Assembly (NCBI RefSeq): GCF_029868385.1 | Contig: NZ_JARWNX010000056.1 | Coordinates: 1-64,000, forward strand | DNA length: 64,000 nt | Direction of reading: 5' to 3' | DNA from: Nocardia cyriacigeorgica | GTDB taxonomy: Bacteria; Actinomycetota; Actinomycetes; Mycobacteriales; Mycobacteriaceae | Shown here: one piece after another, positions 15,590 to 23,762 of the stretch | How positions within the stretch are numbered: position 1 is the first letter of the stretch | Layout of the letters: every line of letters begins with the position of its first letter | Notes under the pieces: generated by a model | The model's database searches: none | What the model was told of the DNA's origin: nothing | What the model saw: only the letters and a program-made list of their open reading frames with translations | Program-made: the position numbers and the translations under genes

Positions 15590-17626
15590 ATGACAAGACA
15601 TCGACGTCTCGTCCGGAGTGCCGTGGTAGCCCTGGTGAGCATCGTCGCGGTCGCCACCGCGCTGGTGGCGGCCCAGACCGGACAGGCACAACCGGACGGC
15701 GGCGCGCTCGGCGCCCAATGGACCGCCACCCACGACGGCCCGCGCGCCTATCCGAATGTGCACATCGACTGGGATGTGCCGATCACCATGAGCGACGGCA
15801 CCGTCCTCAAAGGCAACGTCTACCGTCCGGCCGACGCCGCGGGCAGGCCCATCGAGGACAAGACGCCGACCATCGTCAACCTCACCCCCTACACCAAACT
15901 CGTCGGCAATGTGCTGGACTCCGCGCTGACCTTCCCGGTGCTGGCCGACGCGCTCACCCAGATCTTCACCACCTTCGATCTGTCCGCCTTCGGTCTCGGC
16001 GGGCTCACCGAGATCACCAAAGCCCTGCCCGCGGGCACCCTGCGTTCCTTCGGTGTGGACCGCAAACTCGTGCAGAGCGGCTACACCCAGGTCGTCGTCG
16101 ACGTCCGCGGCACCGGATTCTCCCAGGGCACCTGGCAGGTCTTCGGCGAGCGCGAGCAGCTCGACGGCGTCGAGGTGGTCGACTGGGCCGCCGCCCAGCC
16201 CTGGTCCACCGGCAAGGTCGGGATGAACGGCATCTCCTACTCCGCCATCAACCAACTCCAGACCGCCGAACGCAAACCCGAAGCGCTCGGGGCGATCTTC
16301 CCGATCGTGCCCGGCAGCGATCTGCTGCGCGATATCGCCGCCACCGGTGCGGGTGTCGGATTCGGCTTCCTGCCCGCCTGGCTGCTGGCCGTCAACACCT
16401 CCAAGCTCATCCCGGATGTCGAATCGATGTTCGCCGGAACGTTCGACTGGAAGTGGTTGGCCGACCGCGTGCAGGACCCGATGACGTTCTTCAACTACTT
16501 CCTGGCCGCGCTCACCGTGCCCAGCGTCGACGCCATCCCGCCACACCTGATGGAACTCATCCAGGACGACAGCGCCATCCGCACATCCTGGCTCGGACAG
16601 CCCGACAAGGTCGACATCCCGACCTTCGTCTACGGCGGCTGGCACGACATCTTCACCTACTCCTCGCCGCGGGTCTACAACGCCGTCGACGTACCCGACG
16701 CGCAGAAGAAGCTCATCATGGGCGATATCTACCACCTGACCACCGGTAGCGGAAACGGCCTTCCCGGCGCACCGCCGCGGCTGGACGTGCTGCAACGTGC
16801 CTGGTTCGACAAGTGGCTCAAGGGCATCGACAACGGCATCGACACCTACGACAACGTCACTCTCTGGCAGCAGGGCGGCGGCTGGACCAGTACATCCGCT
16901 TTCCCGCGCCCCGGTATGGACTATCGCCGCATGTATCTCGACGCCGCACCGTCCGGCACCGTGACCAGTGTGCACGACGGCAGCCTCAGTACGGCCCCCG
17001 GCGCACCGGCTCAACTCACCGTCGCGCCCGGCCTCGCCACGCTGTGCTCACGTGATTCGGCCACCGGCACCGCGGGTATCACCGGAATTCTGGATGCCTG
17101 CGCGAAGGATTCGAGAATCAGCGAGACCAGCGCGCTGACCTTCACCAGTGCGCCCGTGCACGGTCCGACCGAGATCTCGGGGCCGATCAGTCTGCACCTC
17201 AATGCCGTCCACGACGCCACCGACGGATACTGGTCGGTCACCGTCAACGATGTCGCACCCGACGGTCGCTCCACCGTCCTGACCAGTGGTCAGCTCACTG
17301 CCTCGCTGCGTGAGGTCGACGAGGACAAGGCCACCCGTTCCGCCAACGGCGACTACACCGACCCGTATCCGGTGCTCACCCTCGACACCAGGCAACCACT
17401 GGTTCCCGGACAGCCCACCGTGATCGATATCGGCGTGGCCGCCACCGACGCCATCCTGCAACCGGGACACCGCCTGCGGGTCGACGTCTACGCCATGAAC
17501 TTCCCCCGCGGCCTACCCCTGCGCCCACTGCTCAACGAGAGCGAACTCAAACCGCAACACGTCCGGCTGGATCCGAACCGGCCCAGCTGGATCAACATTC
17601 CGGTCGCGGGCACATCGGGCTGGTAA
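15590..17626 (+). CDS. secreted CocE/NonD (X-Pro dipeptidyl-peptidase S15-type) hydrolase
   Basis: A 678-residue exported hydrolase. Residues 1-38 form a signal peptide (TRHRRLVRSAVVALVSIVAV, cleavage near GQAQP). The N-terminal alpha/beta hydrolase domain carries YTQVVVDVRGTGFSQGTW, the nucleophile elbow VGMNGISYSAINQ (usually GxSYxG; here Gly is Ala), the acid in FVYGGWHDIF and a likely histidine in GDIYHLTTG. The C-terminal part is the jelly-roll domain of the family, with LRVDVYAMNFPR near the end. Relatives cleave esters, amides or X-Pro dipeptides. GGGGAAG before ATG 15590 supports the start. A strong terminator follows. Confidence 0.82.
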   Translation: MTRHRRLVRSAVVALVSIVAVATALVAAQTGQAQPDGGALGAQWTATHDGPRAYPNVHIDWDVPITMSDGTVLKGNVYRPADAAGRPIEDKTPTIVNLTPYTKLVGNVLDSALTFPVLADALTQIFTTFDLSAFGLGGLTEITKALPAGTLRSFGVDRKLVQSGYTQVVVDVRGTGFSQGTWQVFGEREQLDGVEVVDWAAAQPWSTGKVGMNGISYSAINQLQTAERKPEALGAIFPIVPGSDLLRDIAATGAGVGFGFLPAWLLAVNTSKLIPDVESMFAGTFDWKWLADRVQDPMTFFNYFLAALTVPSVDAIPPHLMELIQDDSAIRTSWLGQPDKVDIPTFVYGGWHDIFTYSSPRVYNAVDVPDAQKKLIMGDIYHLTTGSGNGLPGAPPRLDVLQRAWFDKWLKGIDNGIDTYDNVTLWQQGGGWTSTSAFPRPGMDYRRMYLDAAPSGTVTSVHDGSLSTAPGAPAQLTVAPGLATLCSRDSATGTAGITGILDACAKDSRISETSALTFTSAPVHGPTEISGPISLHLNAVHDATDGYWSVTVNDVAPDGRSTVLTSGQLTASLREVDEDKATRSANGDYTDPYPVLTLDTRQPLVPGQPTVIDIGVAATDAILQPGHRLRVDVYAMNFPRGLPLRPLLNESELKPQHVRLDPNRPSWINIPVAGTSGW

Positions 17627-17642
17627 TCGGGCCACCCTCACG

Positions 17643-17696
17643 ACGAGACCGGGGGCTCTCCTACCGCACAGTGTGCTAGGAGAGCCCCCGGCTCGT
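17643..17696. terminator. strong bidirectional hairpin
   Basis: CCGGGGGCTCTCCTA (17649-17663) pairs perfectly with TAGGAGAGCCCCCGG (17677-17691), and ACGAG/CTCGT extends the stem beyond a one-base bulge. It sits 17 nt after the hydrolase stop codon, between convergent genes. Confidence 0.85.
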
Positions 17697-17835
17697 CTGA
17701 GCAGTATCAACAAGAGTGGGCAGCCGATCACATGACCGATTGGCGTCGCGGGGTGGAACTCGGTGCGCTGCGGATAGCGCAGCACTCGAGAACCTTGGTC
17801 ACGTACAACGCTGACGCCGCACCACCATCGCGCGT

Positions 17836-19002
17836 TCAGTCCGCTGCCGGTTCTAGATCCGATCCGGGTTGTTTCGGCGGCGTGGTGACCACATCGATCT
17901 GTTCGCCCACATAGCGGACGACCACCGCGACCACCGCCGCCACCGGCACCGCGAGGAACGCACCGACGATCCCGTACAGCGCGCCGCCGCCGGTCACCGC
18001 CAGCAGGACGATCACCGCGTGCAACTTCATGCTGCGACTCTGTAGTACCGGTTGCAGCACATTGCCTTCCAGCTGTTGCACCGCGATGATGATGCCGAGC
18101 ACGATCAACGCCGTGGTGAGGCCATTGGCCACCAACGCGACCAGCACGGCCAGCGCACCGGCGACGAACGCACCGACCATCGGGATGAACCCGCCGAGGA
18201 AGGTGATCACCGCAAGCACCAGGGCCAGCGGAACATCCAGGATCACCAGACCGAGACCGATCAGCACAGCGTCGATCAGGCTGACCAGCGCCTGGGTGCG
18301 GATGAACCCGCCGAGCACCACCCACACCCTGGCCAGCACCTCTTCGAGATGGCGTCCGCTGGAGGACCCGACCGTACTGTGCAGCCACGGCATGAAACGC
18401 GGCCCGTCCTTGACGAAGAAGAACGACAGCACCAGCACCAGGAACAACGTGATCAATGCCGAGGTCGCCGCACTGACACCGCTGAACACGCCGGTCGCGA
18501 TCTGCTCGGCACTGGACTGCAATCGGGAGACCACGGCCTCGACCGCCGAATCCAGCTGTTCGTCACGCACATTCAGCGGCGGACCCTGCAACCAGTCGCG
18601 CACCCGGTTGATGCCCTCGGTCGACTTGTCCGCCAGATCCGGCGCCTGATCGACCACCGACGGCACGATCAGCGCGATGACCCCGGACAGCACCGCGAGG
18701 AATCCGATCACCGTGATCGACGCCGCGGCCGCCGGCCGCAGCCGGTGCTGGATCAACCAGCGGGTCGGCGGCCACAACACGGTGGCGACCACGATCGCCA
18801 GCAACACCGGCAGCAACACCACCCACAGCTTGGCGGCGACGTATCCGATCACCCAGAGGCCCGCCGCGATCGCGACGATGCACAACGACCATTTCGCCAG
18901 CCACAGCACGCCGACACCGATGACATCGCCGCGCTCCGGGGTCGGAACGCGGTCGGTCGGCTCGGTCTCGGCTTCGGTCTTACCCTCGTTCGGCCCGTTC
19001 AC
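17836..19002 (-). CDS. AI-2E family transporter (PerM/YdiK-like)
   Basis: A 388-residue integral membrane protein with paired N-terminal helices (SLCIVAIAAGLWVIGYVAAK and the following VVLLPVLLAIVVA). A large extracellular loop, LADKSTEGINRVRDWLQGPP, lies at about residue 120. The C-terminal helices include the family motif VLAVITFLGGFIPMVGAFVA. The family name comes from a proposed autoinducer-2 exporter, but most members have unknown cargo and some act in ion homeostasis. GTG 19002 is chosen because TAAGAC lies about 7 nt upstream, as in leaderless promoters. An earlier in-frame GTG at 19056 is possible. Confidence 0.8.
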   Translation of the reverse strand: MNGPNEGKTEAETEPTDRVPTPERGDVIGVGVLWLAKWSLCIVAIAAGLWVIGYVAAKLWVVLLPVLLAIVVATVLWPPTRWLIQHRLRPAAAASITVIGFLAVLSGVIALIVPSVVDQAPDLADKSTEGINRVRDWLQGPPLNVRDEQLDSAVEAVVSRLQSSAEQIATGVFSGVSAATSALITLFLVLVLSFFFVKDGPRFMPWLHSTVGSSSGRHLEEVLARVWVVLGGFIRTQALVSLIDAVLIGLGLVILDVPLALVLAVITFLGGFIPMVGAFVAGALAVLVALVANGLTTALIVLGIIIAVQQLEGNVLQPVLQSRSMKLHAVIVLLAVTGGGALYGIVGAFLAVPVAAVVAVVVRYVGEQIDVVTTPPKQPGSDLEPAAD

Positions 19003-19201
19003 GCCGCCAGTCTTACACGGATTCCGCGGCGGGTCCGGCCACGACGGCCGAGACACCCGCCGCGATCACCGTCGCTGTCGACAAGATACGACCAGCGCCG
19101 GCTTCGGGGTCGAGGAACATCCGGGAGGAAGGTCACGCTGAGCCGACAGAGTGAATCCTATGCGCGACCCGGACGCGGTCGATCGCATCGAGGCACTCGG
19201 T

Positions 19202-19561
19202 TCAGGTGCAGCAGTTGGGGTCCAGGACCGTGCACAGGGCCGAGAGCGCGTCACGGCGGGCGCGGTGGAAGGTGTTCATCCCGCGGCGCTGTGACTCGAC
19301 CAGACCGGCCTTGCGCAGCTGACCGAGGTGATGGGACACCGTGGACTCGCTGAGGCCGACCGCGGCGGCGAGTTCACCGCCGTTCTGTTCGCCGAGTGGG
19401 CTGGCCAGCAGCAGCGACATCAGTTTGACCCGGACCGGGTCGGCGATCGCCTTGAGCCGCAGGGCAACCTCGAGGGCGGCGGCGTCGTCGACCGGGCCCG
19501 CGGCGACCGGGGCGCAGCAAACGGGGGCGGACATGTCGATCACGGGCAACGCCTTGGGCAT
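19202..19561 (-). CDS. arsR: ArsR/SmtB family metalloregulator with N- and C-terminal Cys pairs
   Basis: A 119-residue winged-helix repressor. The HTH is ELAAAVGLSESTVSHHLGQL, preceded by the family motif LKAIADPVRVKLMSLLL. Cys15-Cys16 near the N-terminus match the position of the vicinal cysteines used for As(III) by the Corynebacterium-type ArsR. The third ligand of that site (Cys55) is absent here. Instead Cys110 and a terminal Cys117-Cys118 pair are present, so the metalloid site may be built differently. It diverges from cadI and shares operator DNA with it. The promoter predicts a leaderless start at ATG 19561. Confidence 0.85.
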   Translation of the reverse strand: MPKALPVIDMSAPVCCAPVAAGPVDDAAALEVALRLKAIADPVRVKLMSLLLASPLGEQNGGELAAAVGLSESTVSHHLGQLRKAGLVESQRRGMNTFHRARRDALSALCTVLDPNCCT

Positions 19562-19567
19562 GAGACA

Positions 19568-19641
19568 ACACTACGTGCGGCATTGACATATGTCGAAGAG
19601 GTGAGCAGACTCGGCGGCAGCAAGCATCTTCGATATATGTC
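19568..19641. promoter_or_regulatory. divergent arsR/cadI promoter-operator region
   Basis: On the minus strand TCGACA (19596-19591) and TAGTGT (19573-19568) are 17 bp apart and place the transcript start at the arsR ATG. The palindrome GACATATGTC (19585-19594) overlaps the -35. A related box, CGATATATGTC (19631-19641), lies just before cadI. ATATGTC-type boxes recur upstream of the second arsR at 20237-20264. Confidence 0.55.
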
Positions 19642-19661
19642 TCACAAGTGGAGGTTCTCTC

Positions 19662-20180
19662 ATGTCTCGCGTCCAGCTCGCCCTCAACGTCGACGACCTC
19701 GACACCGCCGTCACCTTCTACTCGACCCTGTTCAACACCGAACCGGCCAAGCGCAAGCCCGGCTACGCCAACTTCGCGATCGCCGAGCCCCCGCTCAAGC
19801 TCGTGCTGATCGAGAAACTCGGCGAGGGCGGCTCGATCAACCACCTCGGTGTCGAGGTCGAGTCCTCGGAGCAGGTTCACGGCGAGATCGCCCGCCTCTC
19901 CGACGCCGGGCTGTTCACCGAGGAGCAGATCGCGACCACGTGTTGCTTCGCCACCCAGGACAAGGTGTGGGTCACCGGGCCCGGCGGCGAGCGCTGGGAG
20001 GTCTACACCGTGCTCGCCGACAGCGACACTTTCGGCACGGCCCCGGACCTGGGTCTGACCGACGCCGAGGCGACCAGCGGGTGCTGCGGCACCGCCACCG
20101 AAGCCGAGGCTGCGGGCGTGTGCTGCGGCAGCGCGGCCAAGGAGAAGGCCGTCGCGTCCGGGGCTGGCTGCTGCGCCTGA
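19662..20180 (+). CDS. cadI: ArsI/CadI family metalloenzyme (C-As lyase-like)
   Basis: A 172-residue vicinal-oxygen-chelate protein. It keeps the features of ArsI: Gln5 in VQLALNV, His in SINHLGVEVE, Glu in RWEVYTVL (the Fe(II) triad) and the vicinal cysteines in TTCCFATQDKVWV that hold trivalent organoarsenicals. ArsI cleaves the carbon-arsenic bond of methylarsenite; the name CadI comes from cadmium-induced homologues. The tail beyond residue 130 has three further CC pairs (SGCCGT, GVCCGS, AGCCA), which may bind metal. GTGGAGG precedes ATG 19662. It sits between two arsR genes and acr3. Confidence 0.88.
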   Translation: MSRVQLALNVDDLDTAVTFYSTLFNTEPAKRKPGYANFAIAEPPLKLVLIEKLGEGGSINHLGVEVESSEQVHGEIARLSDAGLFTEEQIATTCCFATQDKVWVTGPGGERWEVYTVLADSDTFGTAPDLGLTDAEATSGCCGTATEAEAAGVCCGSAAKEKAVASGAGCCA

Positions 20181-20236
20181 CCCGCCCGGGGTGGGTGCGA
20201 GCGAGTGCACCGGGTGCTCGCTTGCCTTCTGGATTA

Positions 20237-20264
20237 GATATCGATCAATATCGACGTATGTCGA
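20237..20264 (+). promoter_or_regulatory. AT-rich ArsR-type operator at the second arsR start
   Basis: The stretch contains GATATCGATCAATATCGAC and then GTATGTCGA. It repeats the ATAT-CGA / ATGTC elements seen before cadI and overlaps the start codon at 20258. It is a probable binding site for one or both ArsR proteins. Confidence 0.5.
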
Positions 20265-20632
20265 ATCGAGAGTTGCCGTTGCGTGTGGCCGCACCGGGGT
20301 GTGTGGTCACACCACGGCTCCGCCCGCCCATGACCGGCGAGACCGCGGTCGAGCTGGCGGCGGTGTTCAAGGCCCTGGCCGACCCGGTCCGGCTGCGGCT
20401 GCTCTCGGCCATCGCCGCTCGCGCCGGCGGCGAAGCCTGCGTGTGCGACCTGTCCGCCGGGATCGATGTCACCCAGCCGACGATCTCGCACCACCTCAAG
20501 GTGCTGCGCGAGGCCGGGCTGCTGACCAGCGAACGCCGCGCATCCTGGGTCTACTACCGCGTCGTCCCGCACGCCCTGACCCGGCTGGCCGAGGTCCTCG
20601 CCACCGAGGCAGGGACGGTGGTGAGCGCGTGA
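20258..20632 (+). CDS. arsR: ArsR family arsenical repressor
   Basis: This 124-residue repressor has FKALADPVRLRLLSAIAA, the metal-sensing helix GEACVCDLSAGIDVTQPTIS with the CxC pair typical of As(III)-responsive ArsR, and HHLKVLREAGLLTSERRASW as the recognition helix and wing. ATG 20258 is preferred because the resulting N-terminus (with a Cys at residue 15) aligns with mycobacterial ArsR proteins. ATG 20330 is an alternative. No Shine-Dalgarno precedes 20258, so a leaderless start is possible. It overlaps acr3 by 4 nt (GTGA), so the two are translationally coupled. Confidence 0.85.
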   Translation: MSNRELPLRVAAPGCVVTPRLRPPMTGETAVELAAVFKALADPVRLRLLSAIAARAGGEACVCDLSAGIDVTQPTISHHLKVLREAGLLTSERRASWVYYRVVPHALTRLAEVLATEAGTVVSA

Positions 20633-21726
20633 GCACCACCACCGACAGCCCCGCCGTCGTCGGCAATCTCTCCACACTCGACCGGTTCCTGCCCGTCTGG
20701 ATCGGCGTCGCCATGGCCGCCGGGCTTCTGCTCGGCCGGATGATCCCCGGCCTGGGCGATGCCCTGTCGGCGGTGGAGGTCGACGGGATCAGCCTGCCGA
20801 TCGCGATCGGGCTACTGATCATGATGTACCCGGTGCTGGCCAAGGTCCGCTACGACCGCCTCGACTCCGTCACCGGCGACCGCAAACTCCTGCTCAGCTC
20901 CCTGCTCCTGAACTGGGTTCTCGGCCCGGCGTTGATGTTCGCGCTGGCGTGGCTGTTGCTGGCGGATCTGCCCGAGTACCGGACCGGGCTGATCATCGTC
21001 GGCCTGGCGCGCTGCATCGCGATGGTCATCATCTGGAACGACCTCGCGTGCGGTGACCGCGAAGCCGCCGCCGTGCTCGTCGCCGTGAACTCGGTGTTCC
21101 AGGTGATCATGTTCGCCGCCCTTGGGTGGTTCTACCTCTCGGTCCTGCCCGGATGGCTCGGCCTGGAGCAAACCAGCATCGCCGCCTCGCCGTGGCAGAT
21201 CGCGAAATCGGTGCTGATCTTCCTCGGCGTCCCTCTGCTCGCCGGGTTCCTCACCCGCCGTTTCGGCGAACGCGCCAAGGGGCGCGACTGGTACGAATCC
21301 GGCTTCCTGCCCAGGATCGGACCGTGGGCGCTCTACGGGCTGCTGTTCACCATCGTGATCCTGTGCGCCCTGCAAGGCGAGCAGCTCACCTCCCGGCCGG
21401 TCGATGTCGTGCGGATCGCGATCCCGCTGCTGGCCTATTTCGCGATCATGTGGGGCGGCGGCTACGCCCTCGGCGCCGCCCTTGGCCTGGGCTATGAGCG
21501 CACCACCACGCTGGCGTTCACCGCTGCGGGCAACAACTTCGAACTCGCCATCGCCGTCGCGATCGCCACCTACGGCGCGACCTCCGGTCAGGCGTTGGCC
21601 GGGGTCGTCGGCCCCCTGATCGAGGTTCCCGTGCTGGTCGCCCTTGTGTATGTGTCGCTCGCCCTGCGCAAGCGATTTCCCGAGGCCACCGGGATGACCT
21701 CGGGCCTGGAAGGGGCACCGCGGTGA
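20629..21726 (+). CDS. acr3: ACR3 family arsenite efflux transporter
   Basis: A 365-residue permease with ten predicted membrane segments. The pore helix IVGLARCIAMVIIWNDLACG holds the conserved cysteine needed for arsenite transport in ACR3 proteins. LLIMMYPVLAKVRYDRL and GNNFELAIAVAIATYG are further family signatures. It exports As(III) using the proton-motive force. The GTG start overlaps the arsR stop. Together with cadI and two repressors it forms a compact arsenic/organoarsenical resistance unit. No arsenate reductase gene is visible. Confidence 0.92.
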   Translation: MSTTTDSPAVVGNLSTLDRFLPVWIGVAMAAGLLLGRMIPGLGDALSAVEVDGISLPIAIGLLIMMYPVLAKVRYDRLDSVTGDRKLLLSSLLLNWVLGPALMFALAWLLLADLPEYRTGLIIVGLARCIAMVIIWNDLACGDREAAAVLVAVNSVFQVIMFAALGWFYLSVLPGWLGLEQTSIAASPWQIAKSVLIFLGVPLLAGFLTRRFGERAKGRDWYESGFLPRIGPWALYGLLFTIVILCALQGEQLTSRPVDVVRIAIPLLAYFAIMWGGGYALGAALGLGYERTTTLAFTAAGNNFELAIAVAIATYGATSGQALAGVVGPLIEVPVLVALVYVSLALRKRFPEATGMTSGLEGAPR

Positions 21727-21813
21727 ACGCCATCCGAGGGTGTGCGGATCGTCAACTGGGACACCGACGAACCCTCCGAACGGGCATCGAACGCTCGGAA
21801 CCTGCGCAGTCCC

Positions 21814-23136
21814 TCAGCGCGGAACCGTGACGGGGTCGACACAGCTGGCCACGGCATCCACGAACGAACAACTGGCGGGGCGGCGGGTGGGTCGGTAACC
21901 GGGGGGGACCCCGCCCGCACGAGTGATCTCGGTGTAGGCGGGGACGGCGTCGGTGGGGCGGCGTGTCAGGGTGGGGTCGGTGAGCACATCGACGGTGTAG
22001 AGCCCGAACCTCGGGGTGTAGGAACCCCATTCGTAGTTGTCGGTGAGGCTCCAGTAGTTGTATCCGATCAGATTCATACCGTCGGCCTTCGCGCGTTGCA
22101 GCCAATACACGGTGTCGCGCAGTAGATCGGCGCGGGTGTAACCATCTGCCCGCGGGTGCCCGTTCTCGGTGGGCATGCCGTTCTCCACGATGTAGAGCGG
22201 GCGGCCGGGGAACTGGCGCGCGTAATGCTGCAATGCGTAGTAGATGCCTTCGGCCTGCAACGGCATCGTCCACAACTGCTCGATATTCGGTAGACCACCC
22301 AGCAGGGACTCGGGGGAGAAGCCGTAGTAGTAATCGATGCCGATGTAGTCGAGTTTTGCGCCGATGCGGTCGATGAGCGGCTTGTTGACCACGTCCTCGG
22401 CGGTCGGGATGTAGGCGACATTGCTCGAGACCATGGCCCGCGGATGGGCGCGGTGAATGTGGTCGTAGATCGCATTGTGCGCCTGCGCGATACGGTCCTG
22501 CATCACCGGTACGTCACCGATGCCGATACCGCCGTGCCGGAGTTCGTTCAGTACATACATCGCGGGCTCGTTGAAGGTGATCCACAGCGGATCATGCACG
22601 ACGTAGCGGTCGACGACCCTGCGGGCATTGGCCAGCCAATCGGTCACCATCGCGGGATTGCGCCAGCCGCCACGCTCGACCTCCCAGCCCGGATACACCC
22701 AGTGGTCCAGGGTGAGCATCGGCCGCATCCCGGCGGCCGTGATGGCCGCGATGACATTGTCGTAGAACTGGAATCCCGCCGGATCCCATTCCTCCGGCCG
22801 CGGTTGCAGCCGCGCCCATTCGATGCCGATCCGGTACACCCGCACTCCGAGCTGCGCGGCAAGCCCGATATCGGAACGGAAGCGGTTGTAGAAGTCGATC
22901 GAGTTCAGGTACGGGTCGTCGGTCTTACCGGCGGCTATATATCGCATCCAGTTGCTGTCGGGTGCGTTGCCTTCGGACTGGAATCCGGATGCCGCCACGC
23001 CCCAGAGGAAATCGTCACCGAACGGTGCCACCGTCTCCGGTGCCGGTGGTCTGGCTCCGGCGGGTACGCCGAGCAGCGCGGTAGCGGTCAGCCCGGCCAC
23101 ACCGGCGAGAATGTGGCGGCGGTTCGGTTGTCGCAT
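21814..23136 (-). CDS. Tat-exported family 1 glycoside hydrolase (beta-glucosidase-like)
   Basis: A 440-residue GH1 enzyme. The signal RQPNRRHILAGVAGLTATAL carries a twin-arginine motif and ends near GARPPA. The acid/base glutamate is in LWITFNEPAMY and the nucleophile in LYIVENGMP. The N-terminal barrel start FLWGVAASGFQSEG and the aglycone-site YNYWSLTDNYEW are standard GH1 landmarks. It should hydrolyse beta-linked glycosides outside the cytoplasm. GAGGAGCTGGAG before ATG 23136 supports this start over 23154. The C-terminal 25 residues contain two cysteines. Confidence 0.88.
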   Translation of the reverse strand: MRQPNRRHILAGVAGLTATALLGVPAGARPPAPETVAPFGDDFLWGVAASGFQSEGNAPDSNWMRYIAAGKTDDPYLNSIDFYNRFRSDIGLAAQLGVRVYRIGIEWARLQPRPEEWDPAGFQFYDNVIAAITAAGMRPMLTLDHWVYPGWEVERGGWRNPAMVTDWLANARRVVDRYVVHDPLWITFNEPAMYVLNELRHGGIGIGDVPVMQDRIAQAHNAIYDHIHRAHPRAMVSSNVAYIPTAEDVVNKPLIDRIGAKLDYIGIDYYYGFSPESLLGGLPNIEQLWTMPLQAEGIYYALQHYARQFPGRPLYIVENGMPTENGHPRADGYTRADLLRDTVYWLQRAKADGMNLIGYNYWSLTDNYEWGSYTPRFGLYTVDVLTDPTLTRRPTDAVPAYTEITRAGGVPPGYRPTRRPASCSFVDAVASCVDPVTVPR

Positions 23137-23427
23137 CGAACTCCAGCTCCTCACGATGACGGGTGCTCATGGATCCGCCCCGCACATCGCATGTCGAGTC
23201 GGGGCGGCACCACGCGGCCAGCCTAATGACCGATAGGTTGCGCGCGGTGGGGAAGTGACGAGTCCGTTGCCGAACTTTCTCGCTGGGGTAGGGGAGTCGG
23301 GGCCGCAACGGGGCCTCTTTGAGTTGTGGGGGAGTTCGGCTCGGGCAATGGGTGAGACAACAGCACATCGGGGTGGCTCGTGAGGACCCAGGTCTGCATC
23401 AGTTCCCTCTAGAAAAACGTGCCGATA

Positions 23428-23447
23428 CGTAGATATGCGCATCTACG
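23428..23447. promoter_or_regulatory. inverted repeat CGTAGAT-N6-ATCTACG
   Basis: A perfect 7-bp dyad in the 626-bp stretch (23137-23762) between the GH1 gene and the oxidoreductase. It has operator-like spacing, and the flanking sequence is relatively AT-rich. No gene I would accept lies in this stretch; the promoter elements at its right end are listed separately. Confidence 0.35.
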
Positions 23448-23682
23448 CATGTTAGCCCCTAGATCCCCGACCTCGCCATCGACGTGCCAACAAACCAGCA
23501 CAGAAGGGGAGGGGGAATCGCGAGCGCGGCTACGACGTTCGCGGTCGACCTGGTCGCCTCGACTCATTCGGCCTGGTCGATGGTTTGTCGTGCGACGTCG
23601 CTCGTGGTGCGGCCGGGTGCTTGGTGGCGGCGGGGCGCTGGCGAGATCGCGCTGTGTAGGCGACCGCATCGAACCTCGTGAT

Positions 23683-23698
23683 AGTGATCTAGGTCACA
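23683..23698. promoter_or_regulatory. CRP/GlxR-type binding site
   Basis: AGTGATCTAGGTCACA differs from the actinobacterial CRP/GlxR consensus TGTGANNTANNTCACA at one position. It is centred about 45 bp upstream of the start expected from the ECF41-type promoter next to it, a location where CRP-family proteins usually activate. Confidence 0.65.
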
Positions 23699-23701
23699 TC
23701 A

Positions 23702-23728
23702 TGTCAGCTGCGGTGTTTCAGCGGTGTC
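23702..23728 (+). promoter_or_regulatory. ECF41-type promoter
   Basis: TGTCAGC (23702-23708), 16 bp, then TGTC (23725-23728). The ECF41 group recognises TGTCACA-N16-CGTC, so spacing is exact and 8 of 11 defined bases match. It would drive the oxidoreductase-sigma factor operon, giving autoregulation by the downstream sigma factor. Confidence 0.55.
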
Positions 23729-23762
23729 TTGTGCACGAGTCCCACAGAGCGGAGGAGACATC

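Noticed and set aside
18052..19353. 433-codon plus-strand frame over the AI-2E transporter
   Set aside because: Gln/His/Arg/Asp-rich mirror of a membrane protein, with no domain.
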